From Hirschia maritima DSM 19733 (GTDB lineage Bacteria > Pseudomonadota > Alphaproteobacteria > Caulobacterales > Hyphomonadaceae), in contig NZ_KB899547.1 of assembly GCF_000378345.1 (NCBI RefSeq), positions 124,001 through 188,000 of the forward strand: a stretch of DNA of 64,000 nt, written 5' to 3'. Below the pieces are notes generated by a model, which saw only the letters and a program-made list of their open reading frames with translations, did not search any database and was not told the DNA's origin. The translations under genes and the position numbers were made by a program. How positions within the stretch are numbered: the stretch's first letter is position 1; each line of letters starts with the position of its first letter. This document shows positions 39,256 through 48,011 of this stretch, piece after piece.

Positions 39256-41612
39256 GCAGCTTCAACAAACTTTTCGACCACTTTCTTCACACCGGCTTTT
39301 TCGAAGTCGACTGTGAGTTTGGTGCCGTCGATTTGGGTAATTTTTCCATAGCCGAATTTGATGTGGAAGACGCGTTGGCCTAGTTCCAGACCAGCACCGG
39401 ATTCCTTGTCTGACATCTTCTCTTTACGCGGCGTGCCCTCAATGTCGGGTGGACGTTTTTTCTGTGGCCAGCCGTCTGATGTGCGGCGGGCTTGGGCGCG
39501 TTTCCAGCCGGGGCTGTCATAGGTGGACCCGCCAAAGCTGGCCTCTTCATCAAATCGACTAACATTGTTAAAGCCAGAATTGCTCATACCATCAGGAGCA
39601 GTGGAATAGCCTGTTTCAGAGACAGCATCGACATGTTGCGGTGGCAGCTCGTCGATAAAACGCGAAGGCATAACAGACTGCCAGCGTCCAAAGATCTGAC
39701 GGTTGGCAACAAAGGAGATGTAGCAACGCTCCCTTGCGCGCGTAATGCCCACATAGGCAAGGCGGCGCTCTTCCTCTAGTGATTTTAAGCCGCCTTCTTC
39801 AAGCGCGCGCTTGGACGGAAACACTTCTTCTTCCCAACCCGGCAAGAAGACTAGCGGCCATTCCAAACCTTTCGCACCGTGTAGCGTCAGGATTTGCACC
39901 TGATCATCTGATTCATTGCCTTGGCTTGCATCCATCACCAATTCAACGTGTTCTAGAAATGCATTCAAACTGTCAAACTCGCCCATGGCGCGGACAAGTT
40001 CTTTTAAGTTTTCAAGGCGGGTTTGCGCTTGCGGTGTTTTATCGGCCTTGAGCATGTCGGTATAGCCACATTCATCAAGGATAATTTCCATCAGGCGCGG
40101 GTGCTCAATGTCACGGGCTTGGGCGCGCCAGCGTTCTAAATCATTCAAGAAAGTGCGAATTCCACTTTGCGCTTTGCCGCGTATCTCATTGCCACGCATC
40201 ATAATTTCGGCGGTTACGGTGAGGGGACGTTCCATTTCACGGGCAACAATTTGCACCTTCTGAATTGATGCAGCTCCCACGCCGCGCTTTGGCTGGTTCA
40301 CGACACGTTCAAATGCCAGATCATCATTTTCAGACCGGATCAGACGCAGATAGGCCATCGCATCGCGAATTTCTGCACGTTCGAAAAAGCGCGGTCCGCC
40401 AATCACTTTGTAGGGAATACCAAGCATAATGAAGCGCTCTTCAAACAAACGCATCTGCCATGAGGCACGCACCATCACGGCACATTCAGAATAAGTGCGG
40501 CCTGATGATCGCCAGCTTTCAATGTCTTCCCCAATTAAGCGGGCTTCGGCTTCACCATCCCATATGCCGCGCACTTTAACGGGTTCGCCGTCTTCATCTT
40601 CAGTGTGTAGTGTCTTGCCAAGACGGTCTTGGTTTGAAGTGATGAGATGGGATGCACAGGCGAGGATTTTTGCAGTTGAGCGGTAATTGCGCTCCAAGCG
40701 GATAACTTTTGCGCCCGGAAAGTCTTTTTCAAAGCGCAATATGTTGTCGACTTCCGCACCGCGCCAGCCGTAAATGGATTGGTCGTCATCTCCTACACAA
40801 CAGATATTGCCCGTACCTTGGGCAAGTAATCTGAGCCATAAATACTGTGCAACGTTTGTATCCTGATACTCATCAACCAGAATATACTTAAAGCGGCTGT
40901 GATAGTCCGCGAGTACGCTAGGATTATTTTGAAAAATGGCGATGCAATGCATGAGGAGGTCACCAAAATCACATGCATTTAATACTTTAAGACGATTTTG
41001 ATAAGTCTTATAGATTTCAATTCCGCGTCCATTGGCAAATTCATGCGCTTCGCCTGCCGGCACGCGATCTGGCGTCACGGCGCGGTTTTTCCAGCTATCG
41101 ATCAGCCCCGCCATAAACCGCGGCGTCCAGCGTTTTGTATCGATATTTTCTGCTTCGATGATTTGCTTTAGAAGGCGCAGTTGATCATCCGTGTCTATGA
41201 CTGTGAAATTGCTTTCGAGGCCAACCAGTTCAGCGTGGCGGCGCAGGATTTTAGACGAGACAGAGTGGAATGTACCAAGCCAACTCAGCGATTGTGCTTC
41301 ATCACCGATTAGTTTTTCGGCACGTTCACGCATCTCGCGTGCGGCCTTGTTGGTGAAGGTTACGGTGAGCGTCTGGCTCGCCCATGCTTTGCGTTGGTTT
41401 AGTATGTGCGCAAGTCGCGTGGTCAGTACGCGCGTTTTACCCGTACCTGCACCGGCGAGCACCAAAAGCGCGCCATCGGTTGTTTCCACAGCATCACGTT
41501 GTTCCGTATTTAAGCCTTCAAGATAGTTTGCATCCAGCATCGGCGCGCTCGGCGGACGCGCCATAGCACGCTGGGAAATCGGCAAATTATCAAAATCGTC
41601 TGAATGGCTCAT
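39252..41612 (-). CDS. uvrD: UvrD/PcrA-family DNA helicase
   Basis: A 786-residue SF1A helicase. Walker A GAGTGKT is at about residues 54-60, with TFTNKAAREMRERA, VDEYQDTN (motif II), DDDQSIYGWRGA, RLERNYRS and YVGITRARERCYI motifs in order. The C-terminal tail includes a PcrA/UvrD-type domain near GQRVFHIKFGYGKITQID. I start at ATG 41612 (MSHSDD), with GAAGAG upstream, rather than a TTG 36 bases earlier. Role: nucleotide excision/mismatch repair and clearing of replication blocks. Confidence 0.96.
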   Translation of the reverse strand: MSHSDDFDNLPISQRAMARPPSAPMLDANYLEGLNTEQRDAVETTDGALLVLAGAGTGKTRVLTTRLAHILNQRKAWASQTLTVTFTNKAAREMRERAEKLIGDEAQSLSWLGTFHSVSSKILRRHAELVGLESNFTVIDTDDQLRLLKQIIEAENIDTKRWTPRFMAGLIDSWKNRAVTPDRVPAGEAHEFANGRGIEIYKTYQNRLKVLNACDFGDLLMHCIAIFQNNPSVLADYHSRFKYILVDEYQDTNVAQYLWLRLLAQGTGNICCVGDDDQSIYGWRGAEVDNILRFEKDFPGAKVIRLERNYRSTAKILACASHLITSNQDRLGKTLHTEDEDGEPVKVRGIWDGEAEARLIGEDIESWRSSGRTYSECAVMVRASWQMRLFEERFIMLGIPYKVIGGPRFFERAEIRDAMAYLRLIRSENDDLAFERVVNQPKRGVGAASIQKVQIVAREMERPLTVTAEIMMRGNEIRGKAQSGIRTFLNDLERWRAQARDIEHPRLMEIILDECGYTDMLKADKTPQAQTRLENLKELVRAMGEFDSLNAFLEHVELVMDASQGNESDDQVQILTLHGAKGLEWPLVFLPGWEEEVFPSKRALEEGGLKSLEEERRLAYVGITRARERCYISFVANRQIFGRWQSVMPSRFIDELPPQHVDAVSETGYSTAPDGMSNSGFNNVSRFDEEASFGGSTYDSPGWKRAQARRTSDGWPQKKRPPDIEGTPRKEKMSDKESGAGLELGQRVFHIKFGYGKITQIDGTKLTVDFEKAGVKKVVEKFVEAA

Positions 41613-41739
41613 CTTTAGCTCTTCAAGGCTGGGAAATTTCTGGTGCAATCAATCGTCGGGTTCGCATCACAAAGGGTCAGACGATTCGCATTTTGTTCTA
41701 TAGTAAACAAGTGACAAGAATGAGGGAAGGGGAGAAGTG

Positions 41740-41755
41740 AGAAACGATCGTTTCT
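41740..41755. repeat. 16-bp perfect palindrome at the ClC 3' end
   Basis: AGAAACGATCGTTTCT reads identically on both strands. It overlaps the end of the ClC gene, about 130 bases upstream of uvrD. It could be an operator, or a very weak hairpin. Confidence 0.55.
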
Positions 41756-43148
41756 AATAACTCTGGCGCATACGAAGTTTGACTTGGCGTTCGAATATAC
41801 CACCGCCGCGGGATTGGATAAGAACAGTTGCAAGCGAAACAGATATTAAGCATGCCGCTGCTGTTTCGTAAGATGATGTTAGCTCAAACACGATTAGTGT
41901 CGTTGAAACAGGTGCTCCCAGTACTGCGCCCGAAACCGCCCCCATGCCAACAATGGTGTAAAATGCCATACCTGTTTCGGTGTCGCCTGTGATCCATCCG
42001 TACAGCGCTCCAAAGGCTCCGCCTAACATTGCCCCCATGTATATGGAAGGGGAGAACACTCCGCTTCCAAAGCGGGCACCAAGACAGATAGCGGTGGCGG
42101 CCAGTTTAGCAAAAACAAGGACAAGCATGAAAGCTGCGCCATAGCTTCCGGCTAATGCTGCAGCAGTGCTTTCATATCCAACACCGAGAACTTGTGGAAA
42201 AGCGAGCGCCAGAAAACCCATTGCCAATCCGCCCAGTGGAGGTAGAGCCCAAATAGGGAGCTTTACGATTTGAGCAAATTGTTCGCCTGTGTCAGGCGCT
42301 TTTGACCATAGCCAAATCATGATCATTGCCAGCCCAGCGGCAAGCAATCCCATGACTGGTGTTCCCAAAAACAAAACCGTGTCTGGATTTTCAATAATTG
42401 TTGCTACGAAAATCGGATCATTTCCGAAGTGGTCTCGTGCGAGGAGAGCAGCAACAACAGAAGCAACGGAAACGGGCCCAATGTCTACAAGACGATACCG
42501 TTGCAAAATGATTTCACGTGCAAACAAAACTCCTGCCAAAGGTGCATGAAATGATGCAGATACGGCGGCCGCAGCTCCACACCCAATCAATGTGCGTACA
42601 TTACGCATATCCAGATTGAGCCACATTGTTCCAGCGCGCGCTAGCATTGCGCCCAAATGCACAGCAGGCCCTTCACGTCCTGTGGATGCACCAGAACCTA
42701 AAGAAATGGCCGATATGGCGACGGATAAAAGGCCTTCTTTGAAGTTGAGACCTGTTTTCTCAATACGTCGAGGAAAGCGTCTGGCTTTAATGACATCTGC
42801 AACACCAAAAGCGCGCGGATTTTTACCCATGCCTATATTGCTTCCAACCCACAGTAGGAGACCAACTATGCAGCCACCAACGACTGGGGCCATTATGAGG
42901 TGATAATGGGAGAGGCTAGAGGCGGCAGTGGACAAGTTTTCATGTTCAGCGCGATAGAATAGCCATTCCGCGCCCATGATAACATTTCTTAGTGCTATGA
43001 CGGCTCCGCCTACCACAAGTCCGATGACTGCTGCCACTACCCACATTTCCAATGCAATGGGCCACAACTTCTTGGAAGAAGGTGTTTGTTTGGACGTTGA
43101 TTTTTTGGGTGTGGAGCCAGCGCGTTTCATACCTAGACTTTGAGGCAT
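41754..43148 (-). CDS. ClC-family chloride channel/antiporter
   Basis: A 464-residue polytopic inner-membrane protein. The GREGP motif with the gating glutamate shows as SGASTGREGPAVHLGA, and the second selectivity motif as FGSGVFSPSIYMGAMLGGAFG. The GSGIP motif of ClC-ec1 is replaced by a degenerate sequence near AFGVADVI, as in several bacterial subgroups. It exports Cl- in exchange for protons or passes it as a channel. The N-terminus (about 1-25) is basic and cytoplasmic. No cystathionine-beta-synthase domains. Confidence 0.92.
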   Translation of the reverse strand: MPQSLGMKRAGSTPKKSTSKQTPSSKKLWPIALEMWVVAAVIGLVVGGAVIALRNVIMGAEWLFYRAEHENLSTAASSLSHYHLIMAPVVGGCIVGLLLWVGSNIGMGKNPRAFGVADVIKARRFPRRIEKTGLNFKEGLLSVAISAISLGSGASTGREGPAVHLGAMLARAGTMWLNLDMRNVRTLIGCGAAAAVSASFHAPLAGVLFAREIILQRYRLVDIGPVSVASVVAALLARDHFGNDPIFVATIIENPDTVLFLGTPVMGLLAAGLAMIMIWLWSKAPDTGEQFAQIVKLPIWALPPLGGLAMGFLALAFPQVLGVGYESTAAALAGSYGAAFMLVLVFAKLAATAICLGARFGSGVFSPSIYMGAMLGGAFGALYGWITGDTETGMAFYTIVGMGAVSGAVLGAPVSTTLIVFELTSSYETAAACLISVSLATVLIQSRGGGIFERQVKLRMRQSY

Positions 43149-43255
43149 TCTAATTGCGTTACGTCAAGGGTAGGTGATGATGGAAAACCTATGATTGGCC
43201 AGAATTTGTGCACCACACAATTGGGATGAGTTCAAACGCGTGGTGCACAGGCAGT

Positions 43256-44371
43256 TTAGAATAGTGTTTTCAGAGAGTCTTTGTCGAAAGGTTTGAACTC
43301 TTCTAAGCGTCCTTCTTTCACCTTTGTCGCCCAGTCAGGGTCTGTTAGAAGTGCACGACCAACAGCAACGAGATCAAATTCGTCACGTTCCAGACGTTCT
43401 ATAAGGTTTTCAATATTGCTTTCACCAGTAGCCTCCTGACCACCGAATGTGGATAAGAAATCATTATCTAAACACACAGAACCAACAGTAATAACTGGTT
43501 TACCTGTCAATTTTTTACACCAACCGGCTAGGTTTAATCCTTTTTCTCCATCTATGTCGGCAAACTCAGGTTCCCAGAAACGACGCTGACTTGCATGAAG
43601 GATATCAACACCTGCATCCACCAATGCACCTAGGAATGGTTCTAACTCAGTGGGATTGTGAGCAAGTTTATCTTTGTAGGCATATGGCTTGAATTGCGAC
43701 CAGCGGAAAATAATCGCTGTGTCATCGCCTACAGCTTTGCGAACTTGTTGGATGACTTCTTGAGCAAAGCGTGTGCGGCCAACAAGGTCTCCGCCGTATT
43801 TGTCTGTACGTTTATTTGTTTTGTCCCAGAAGAAATCATCGATCAGATAACCATGAGCACCATGAATTTCGACACTGTCAAAACCCAGTTTCTTGGCATC
43901 AGCTGCGGCATCTGCATAAGCAGACACCATGTCGGCAATGTCTTCCTCGGTGGGAGTATAATTTAATTGTTTGCCATCGAACGTGATGCCAGATGGACTG
44001 TCTGTGTTTTCGTCGGGGAAGTGGCCACTTCCTTCGGCGCGCGCAGCACCTTGGTGCCAAATTTGCGGGGCTATTTTACCACCTGCAGCATGAACATCTT
44101 CAACAACAGTTTTCCAACCGGCCAGTGGTTCCTCGCCCCAGAAAAGTGGATAGTTTTCATTTTCCCCAGCTGATTTTCGGCGGATCAAAGTCCCTTCAGT
44201 AACGATCAACCCGACATCTGCAGCAGCGCGTCTGGCATAATAGTCTGCAACATTTTTGCCTGGCACTCCCTTTGGGCTGAATGCACGTGTCATAGGTGCC
44301 ATTACTACCCGGTTTGGAAGTTCTAAATTCTTGATTTTTATTGGTCGAAATAAGGAAGAAGTATCTGTCAT
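43256..44371 (-). CDS. Old Yellow Enzyme-like NADH:flavin oxidoreductase
   Basis: A 371-residue FMN TIM-barrel enzyme that reduces activated C=C bonds. LFRPIKIKNLELPNRVVMAPM is a typical start (quoted in part as NRVVMAPMTRA), with HGAHGYLIDDFFWDKTNKRTD (quoted in part, HGAHGYLIDDFF) and PVITVGSVCLD near the C-terminus. The His-Gly-Ala-His substrate motif is intact. The physiological substrate is unknown; family members handle enones and nitro-compounds. Confidence 0.9.
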   Translation of the reverse strand: MTDTSSLFRPIKIKNLELPNRVVMAPMTRAFSPKGVPGKNVADYYARRAAADVGLIVTEGTLIRRKSAGENENYPLFWGEEPLAGWKTVVEDVHAAGGKIAPQIWHQGAARAEGSGHFPDENTDSPSGITFDGKQLNYTPTEEDIADMVSAYADAAADAKKLGFDSVEIHGAHGYLIDDFFWDKTNKRTDKYGGDLVGRTRFAQEVIQQVRKAVGDDTAIIFRWSQFKPYAYKDKLAHNPTELEPFLGALVDAGVDILHASQRRFWEPEFADIDGEKGLNLAGWCKKLTGKPVITVGSVCLDNDFLSTFGGQEATGESNIENLIERLERDEFDLVAVGRALLTDPDWATKVKEGRLEEFKPFDKDSLKTLF

Positions 44372-44566
44372 ATTAAAAGTTCCTTTGCGTATCTCTCCAG
44401 TAGCTCGTAAGCACCAGCATCTCTTTCAATAGAGGGGTGAGTTATAAGTATTATTTACCGCGTTTATTTGTCGGCATAATCTCGACCCAATTTGATTCCA
44501 TGCTTAGGCTGTTCCCTCGGGGAATGTGCAATATGCGCATATGAACTAATTTGTAAGGTGTTGGTA

Positions 44567-45757
44567 ATGCAGAAACTTTTGACTAAAATAGCCGGAATTT
44601 TTCTCGGGTTTTGTGTCTTGAGTAATTGCGCGTCCCCTGGTTTGGAATACACAGTTTCTGAGCCAGCTTTTAATACAGAAGCTGCGAAACTGCGCGAAGT
44701 TGCCGTTATGGAATTTGATGGCTTTCATGGCCATGCTTTTACAGCAAGCTTGGATGGTATGCTGAGGCATGCGGTATTTGAGGGCTATCCATGGTTTACA
44801 GTTGCTTCAGCCTATAGTTCTGGACGGAATAACCACGCTGGGTCGGTTGGTCATGCTGTTCGAGTCGGCGAAAGCCTAAACGTCACTGGCGTTTGGTTTG
44901 GTGATGTAGATTCATATAGTTCTGCTTCGCCTCCATATTATGAAACAAGAACTAAGTGTGTGGAATGGGATGGCCCATTCGATTGTGAGAGGCGTGTCAC
45001 CTATGAGGTTGAATGTTTTGATATCCGCGCAGAAGTGCAGGTCCATGCACTATTAGCTAATGTTGTTGACGGATATGTTGTTGCGGACGAAAGACTCAGC
45101 GATTCCGATAGTGACCGCGTGTGCCGTGAAACATATTATTACGACACTAAACACAAAAAAGGTAAGAAACGTCATTACTCCCGTCATGCATCACATTCAG
45201 GTTTTGGATGGGGATACAGTCATTGGGAATTTCAGGATCGGGCTCACCGTATGGAGCGACGCCTTGTGGCACGGCAGGCATCAAAATTGCGCCGCGTAAT
45301 TGCTCCATTTGAACGTACAGCGAAAGCTCGCCTGATGGATACACCTACTTTGCCATACAATGAGCTAGTGACAGGATTTGAAAGCGCCATCAAAGCGGCC
45401 CGCAATGGAAACAATATGGCGTCGTGTCGCCAATTTGAGGCGATGGTGTCGAATTTTCCTGATGAGCCTGCATTAAATTACAATTTGGGTGCGTGTGCTG
45501 AAATGTTTGGTGAAATTGCAGAAGCGAGCGAGCTCTATCAGCGGGCCGAAGAGCTGGCCGGGCCAGCGGCAAGTGAAGACTTTTTGAAGGTATCTCAATC
45601 TGCGTTTCGTAGATTAAATGATCTTCAAAATAGCCAAGTTTACCTAACGCAGCAGCTAAAAGAAGCAGGCGAGATTGTTGAAGAATATGAAACGCCTACA
45701 GAAGATGCGGATATCCAATCTAAAGAGGAAGAATTGGCAGGAGGACCAGCTGGTTAA
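44567..45757 (+). CDS. CsgG/LpoB-like lipoprotein with TPR-like tail
   Basis: A 396-residue predicted lipoprotein with lipobox LSNC (Cys21). Residues about 40-250 resemble a CsgG-type/penicillin-binding protein activator fold (REVAVMEFDGFHGHAFTAS, then LNVTGVWFGDVDSY), with a histidine-rich loop near KHKKGKKRHYSRHASHSG. Residues about 285-360 look like TPR repeats (GFESAIKAARNGNNMASCR, YNLGACAEMFGEI). I use ATG 44567 behind AAGGTG, not a further start upstream. Envelope location; role unknown. Confidence 0.7.
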   Translation: MQKLLTKIAGIFLGFCVLSNCASPGLEYTVSEPAFNTEAAKLREVAVMEFDGFHGHAFTASLDGMLRHAVFEGYPWFTVASAYSSGRNNHAGSVGHAVRVGESLNVTGVWFGDVDSYSSASPPYYETRTKCVEWDGPFDCERRVTYEVECFDIRAEVQVHALLANVVDGYVVADERLSDSDSDRVCRETYYYDTKHKKGKKRHYSRHASHSGFGWGYSHWEFQDRAHRMERRLVARQASKLRRVIAPFERTAKARLMDTPTLPYNELVTGFESAIKAARNGNNMASCRQFEAMVSNFPDEPALNYNLGACAEMFGEIAEASELYQRAEELAGPAASEDFLKVSQSAFRRLNDLQNSQVYLTQQLKEAGEIVEEYETPTEDADIQSKEEELAGGPAG

Positions 45758-45764
45758 AAGCGGT

Positions 45765-46109
45765 CTATTTGGGAGGTAGATTACCCACGAAGCTGATCGC
45801 GAGTTTGATCCAGTCGTCCAATTCATTTTTATCAACACATTCTGCGCCAACAAATATGATCCCACTCATACGGCGGCCATTACTCATTTCCATCACTTCG
45901 GCTCCGGGACGTTTCAGTGCTTCTGATTCGTTGTCTTTTCCAACCCTAAACATATAGCGGCGTTCGCCAGTTTTAGTGATGTCAGCACCGCCGAGCATAT
46001 TGCCGTTTAGCAAGAAACAAGTTCCGCCCATCATGTTTTTTTCGCTGATGCCTACCAGCCCCTCAATCGCATCCCGAAAATGCCGATTTAGCTCTTCATC
46101 AATAGCCAT
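45765..46109 (-). CDS. TfoX N-terminal domain protein
   Basis: A 114-residue TfoX/Sxy N-terminal-domain protein (NMMGGTCFLLNGNMLGGA and GAECVDKNELDDWI). TfoX itself regulates competence in gammaproteobacteria; single-domain relatives like this have no fixed role. The start codon sits one base after the stop of the membrane-protein gene, so the two form an operon that the HxlR operators should control. Confidence 0.85.
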   Translation of the reverse strand: MAIDEELNRHFRDAIEGLVGISEKNMMGGTCFLLNGNMLGGADITKTGERRYMFRVGKDNESEALKRPGAEVMEMSNGRRMSGIIFVGAECVDKNELDDWIKLAISFVGNLPPK

Positions 46110-46110
46110 T

Positions 46111-46551
46111 TTATTTAGTCTCGATTTGAATTTTCGATCTCAAAACCCAATGAATGTATCCCAGCAACAGACCAAACACGGTAAATTGGATGAAGCTGGC
46201 ACTGCCTTCAATTATCATCCATGCTGGGATGTTGAGTACATTGTATTTTGCGGGGCTGGCGAGTGTGATGTAGGAGGCAAGGAACGAGCCAAACGCAAGA
46301 GAAACGACGAGGCCAGATTTCAATGAATTTGATTGTGAAATTGTGGTCTGGTTTGATAACCATTTGTCCAAACAGAATGTCATAAGCAAAGCTTGAATGA
46401 TAATGGCGGCCATCCCCATGGGCATAATTGGTTCTGTGCGCATGAATTCTATTTTGGAATAGTGATCAATATTAATGGCAAAGTGTGATCCGGCCTGAAC
46501 AGCCATTGTAACCACGAAAAAACACAACACTGATACAACATGTTTAAGCAT
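46111..46551 (-). CDS. Four-segment membrane protein, HxlR-linked
   Basis: A 146-residue inner-membrane protein with four hydrophobic segments (about 4-22, 45-63, 78-99 and 110-135). No family recognised. GGAGAG lies before the ATG. It starts 21 bases from an inverted repeat that matches one before the divergent HxlR gene, so it is probably repressed by that regulator. It leads the TfoX-like gene. Confidence 0.7.
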   Translation of the reverse strand: MLKHVVSVLCFFVVTMAVQAGSHFAINIDHYSKIEFMRTEPIMPMGMAAIIIQALLMTFCLDKWLSNQTTISQSNSLKSGLVVSLAFGSFLASYITLASPAKYNVLNIPAWMIIEGSASFIQFTVFGLLLGYIHWVLRSKIQIETK

Positions 46552-46571
46552 TTAATCTCTCCCCATATATT

Positions 46572-46588
46572 ACTTGCAAAAAGCAAGT
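46572..46588. promoter_or_regulatory. HxlR operator 1
   Basis: ACTTGC-N5-GCAAGT, a perfect inverted repeat. It is 21 bases from the start of the divergent membrane-protein gene. Paired with operator 2, 39 bases away. Binding by the HxlR regulator is inferred. Confidence 0.8.
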
Positions 46589-46610
46589 GGAGCATATCGC
46601 TAGCATTAGT

Positions 46611-46627
46611 ACTTGTTATTTGCAAGT
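46611..46627. promoter_or_regulatory. HxlR operator 2
   Basis: ACTTGT-N5-GCAAGT, the same 17-base motif as operator 1 with one substitution, 27 bases before the HxlR start, so it is well placed for autoregulation. Confidence 0.78.
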
Positions 46628-46654
46628 GAAAGCGAACGCGATTATGTATGGTCT

Positions 46655-47071
46655 ATGGCTAAGAAAACGACCTCAGATTGGCATGGATGCCCCATACGAT
46701 ATGCTGCTGCGATATTTGGCGATGAATGGAGTATGCTCATTCTGAGAGACATATTGTTCAAGTATTGCAAGCATTACGCAGATTTCTTGAACGCCGAAGA
46801 GGGGATATCCACCAATATTCTAGCAGCTAGACTACATAGCCTCGAGAGTGAAGGAATGCTGCGTAAATTGGCGGACCCTGAACATGGCGCGCGATATATA
46901 TATCGTCCGACCAAGAAGTGTCTGGAGCTTATTCCAGCTATGCTAGAGATTATTGAATGGTCAGAAAAGTGGGATGAAAATACTGGTGTCCCGTCTGAAT
47001 TTATTGCTGAAATTCGTTTAGATCGAATAGCTTTTGCGAAGCGGTTGATTGCACAGTTTGAAGAAAGTTAG
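46655..47071 (+). CDS. HxlR-family transcriptional regulator
   Basis: A 138-residue winged-helix HxlR-type regulator. CPIRYAAAIFGDEWSMLILRDIL (quoted in part as FGDEWSMLILRDIL) and ISTNILAARLHSLESEGML are the DNA-binding core. One cysteine (CPIR) near the N-terminus lies where redox-sensing HxlR members such as YodB have one, but that is a comparison only. I start at ATG 46655: a farther TTG would put coding sequence over the operator. Confidence 0.88.
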   Translation: MAKKTTSDWHGCPIRYAAAIFGDEWSMLILRDILFKYCKHYADFLNAEEGISTNILAARLHSLESEGMLRKLADPEHGARYIYRPTKKCLELIPAMLEIIEWSEKWDENTGVPSEFIAEIRLDRIAFAKRLIAQFEES

Positions 47072-47085
47072 TCTTCTAACTTTTT
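47064..47085. terminator. Terminator at the HxlR/DUF4169 junction
   Basis: AAAGTTAG (47064-47071), loop TCTT, CTAACTTT (47076-47083), then further Ts. The two convergent genes overlap by four bases in the same stem. Confidence 0.5.
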
Positions 47086-47244
47086 CCCATCAATATCTTT
47101 TCTGGATTTGTCTTCTTCAGCTTTCCGCAAATTCTTTTCCGCTTTGGTAGCGCCGAAAAGAACTCGATTTTCCGTAGCCTGCTGTTTCTTCTCAGCCTTT
47201 GCCTTTGCTTTTCGGAATTTATTGAGATTGATTGGTTCTACCAT
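47068..47244 (-). CDS. DUF4169 family protein
   Basis: A 58-residue, Lys/Ala-rich protein of the alphaproteobacterial DUF4169 family: INLNKFRKAKAKAEKKQQA, RVLFGATKAEKNLRKAEEDK pattern (both shortened). ATG 47244 is the family-typical start (MVEPINL); the TTG two codons before is less likely. Function unknown. Confidence 0.82.
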   Translation of the reverse strand: MVEPINLNKFRKAKAKAEKKQQATENRVLFGATKAEKNLRKAEEDKSRKDIDGKKLED

Positions 47245-47286
47245 TTGCAACCTAAAGTGTTTTGTGTTGGACTATCGACATAGTGA

Positions 47287-47700
47287 ATGGGGGAATACGA
47301 TTTGCCAAGCGATAAAGAAGATAAAGAATTTGTCCCTGAGTTTGGCTGGAATGGCGCAGTCTTGAATGCGCCGCATGTCACGGATGAAGTGCGGGAACAA
47401 CTTCAGAAGCCGATAAATTACAGTGTTGCAAAAGATCCCAACTATCAGGCCTATTTTAATTCACATGAAATATGGCCATTGACTGGACGAGCAATATTGG
47501 CAGTTTCTTTCTGTAGTTGGGCGACATATTTGGTTGGACATTATTTTCTTTCAGAAAATGAGAATGCCTTATTCTTTGGGTATGCTTGGAGTGACTGGGA
47601 AGTGGTCCTGTGGTGGACTATTGGTATTGCTTTGCTTTTTAGTCTTTTGATCCAAAATCTCTGGATAAGGTCTTATAAAAAGCGCGCAAATCAGAATTGA
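47287..47700 (+). CDS. Two-segment membrane protein, unknown function
   Basis: A 137-residue protein with two probable membrane segments (about residues 66-85 and 108-128) after a soluble, acidic N-terminus. A TTG at 47302 has a better Shine-Dalgarno (GGGGGA, 8 bases before) than the ATG at 47287, so the start is uncertain by five codons. No family recognised. It ends in a terminator hairpin. Confidence 0.6.
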   Translation: MGEYDLPSDKEDKEFVPEFGWNGAVLNAPHVTDEVREQLQKPINYSVAKDPNYQAYFNSHEIWPLTGRAILAVSFCSWATYLVGHYFLSENENALFFGYAWSDWEVVLWWTIGIALLFSLLIQNLWIRSYKKRANQN

Positions 47701-47710
47701 ATTGCGCGCT
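47681..47710. terminator. Terminator between convergent genes
   Basis: AGCGCGCAA (47681-47689) with TTGCGCGCT (47702-47710): a perfect 9-bp stem with A-rich 5' flank and a following T-rich stretch. It includes the stop codon of the membrane protein in its loop. Confidence 0.75.
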
Positions 47711-47734
47711 GTGTTTTCAAAGTTAAATCCGTTT

Positions 47735-47935
47735 TTATTCGTTATTCTTCTTGTGAGACGTGCTCAATCCCAGCGCCATGTATATTGGGCACCAGCCTAT
47801 GATACCCGTTACGATTAGGATCAATCCTAAGTAACCCAATGGCGTTTGAGGTCCGACAAAGGCGAACGAAAGAACAGCAGCACCAAGAATGACTCTCAGT
47901 GCGCGATCAATTAGGCTTTCATTTAGTTTGAACAT
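47735..47935 (-). CDS. DUF2892 (YgaP-type) inner-membrane protein
   Basis: A 66-residue protein of the DUF2892 type: NESLIDRALRVILGAAVL, then two short hydrophobic helices, and GIIGWCPIYMALGLST. The WCP motif is the usual YgaP transmembrane hallmark. I chose ATG 47935, with AAGGA 7 bases before it. It lies downstream of the Crp/Fnr gene with a TGTGAC palindrome in the gap, so it is probably the regulator's target. Confidence 0.85.
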   Translation of the reverse strand: MFKLNESLIDRALRVILGAAVLSFAFVGPQTPLGYLGLILIVTGIIGWCPIYMALGLSTSHKKNNE

Positions 47936-47995
47936 TTTCATATCCTTATTGAATTTTGGGATACGTTTATTCAAACACTTTGTTTTGATTTGTTC

Positions 47996-48010
47996 TGTGA
48001 CCAAGTCACA
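47996..48010. promoter_or_regulatory. Palindromic operator upstream of DUF2892
   Basis: TGTGAC-CAA-GTCACA, a perfect dyad close to the CRP half-site TGTGA but with a shorter spacer. It is 60 bases before the DUF2892 start and 2 bases after the Crp/Fnr stop. Confidence 0.72.
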
Positions 48011-48011
48011 C

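Noticed and set aside
41684-41698. ATTC-N7-GTTC near uvrD as a LexA box
   Set aside because: One mismatch from consensus; such matches arise by chance at this frequency, and there is no second line of evidence.
44492-44566. Longer start for the CsgG-like lipoprotein
   Set aside because: The ATG at 44567 has AAGGTG and directly yields a proper lipoprotein signal; the upstream extension has none.
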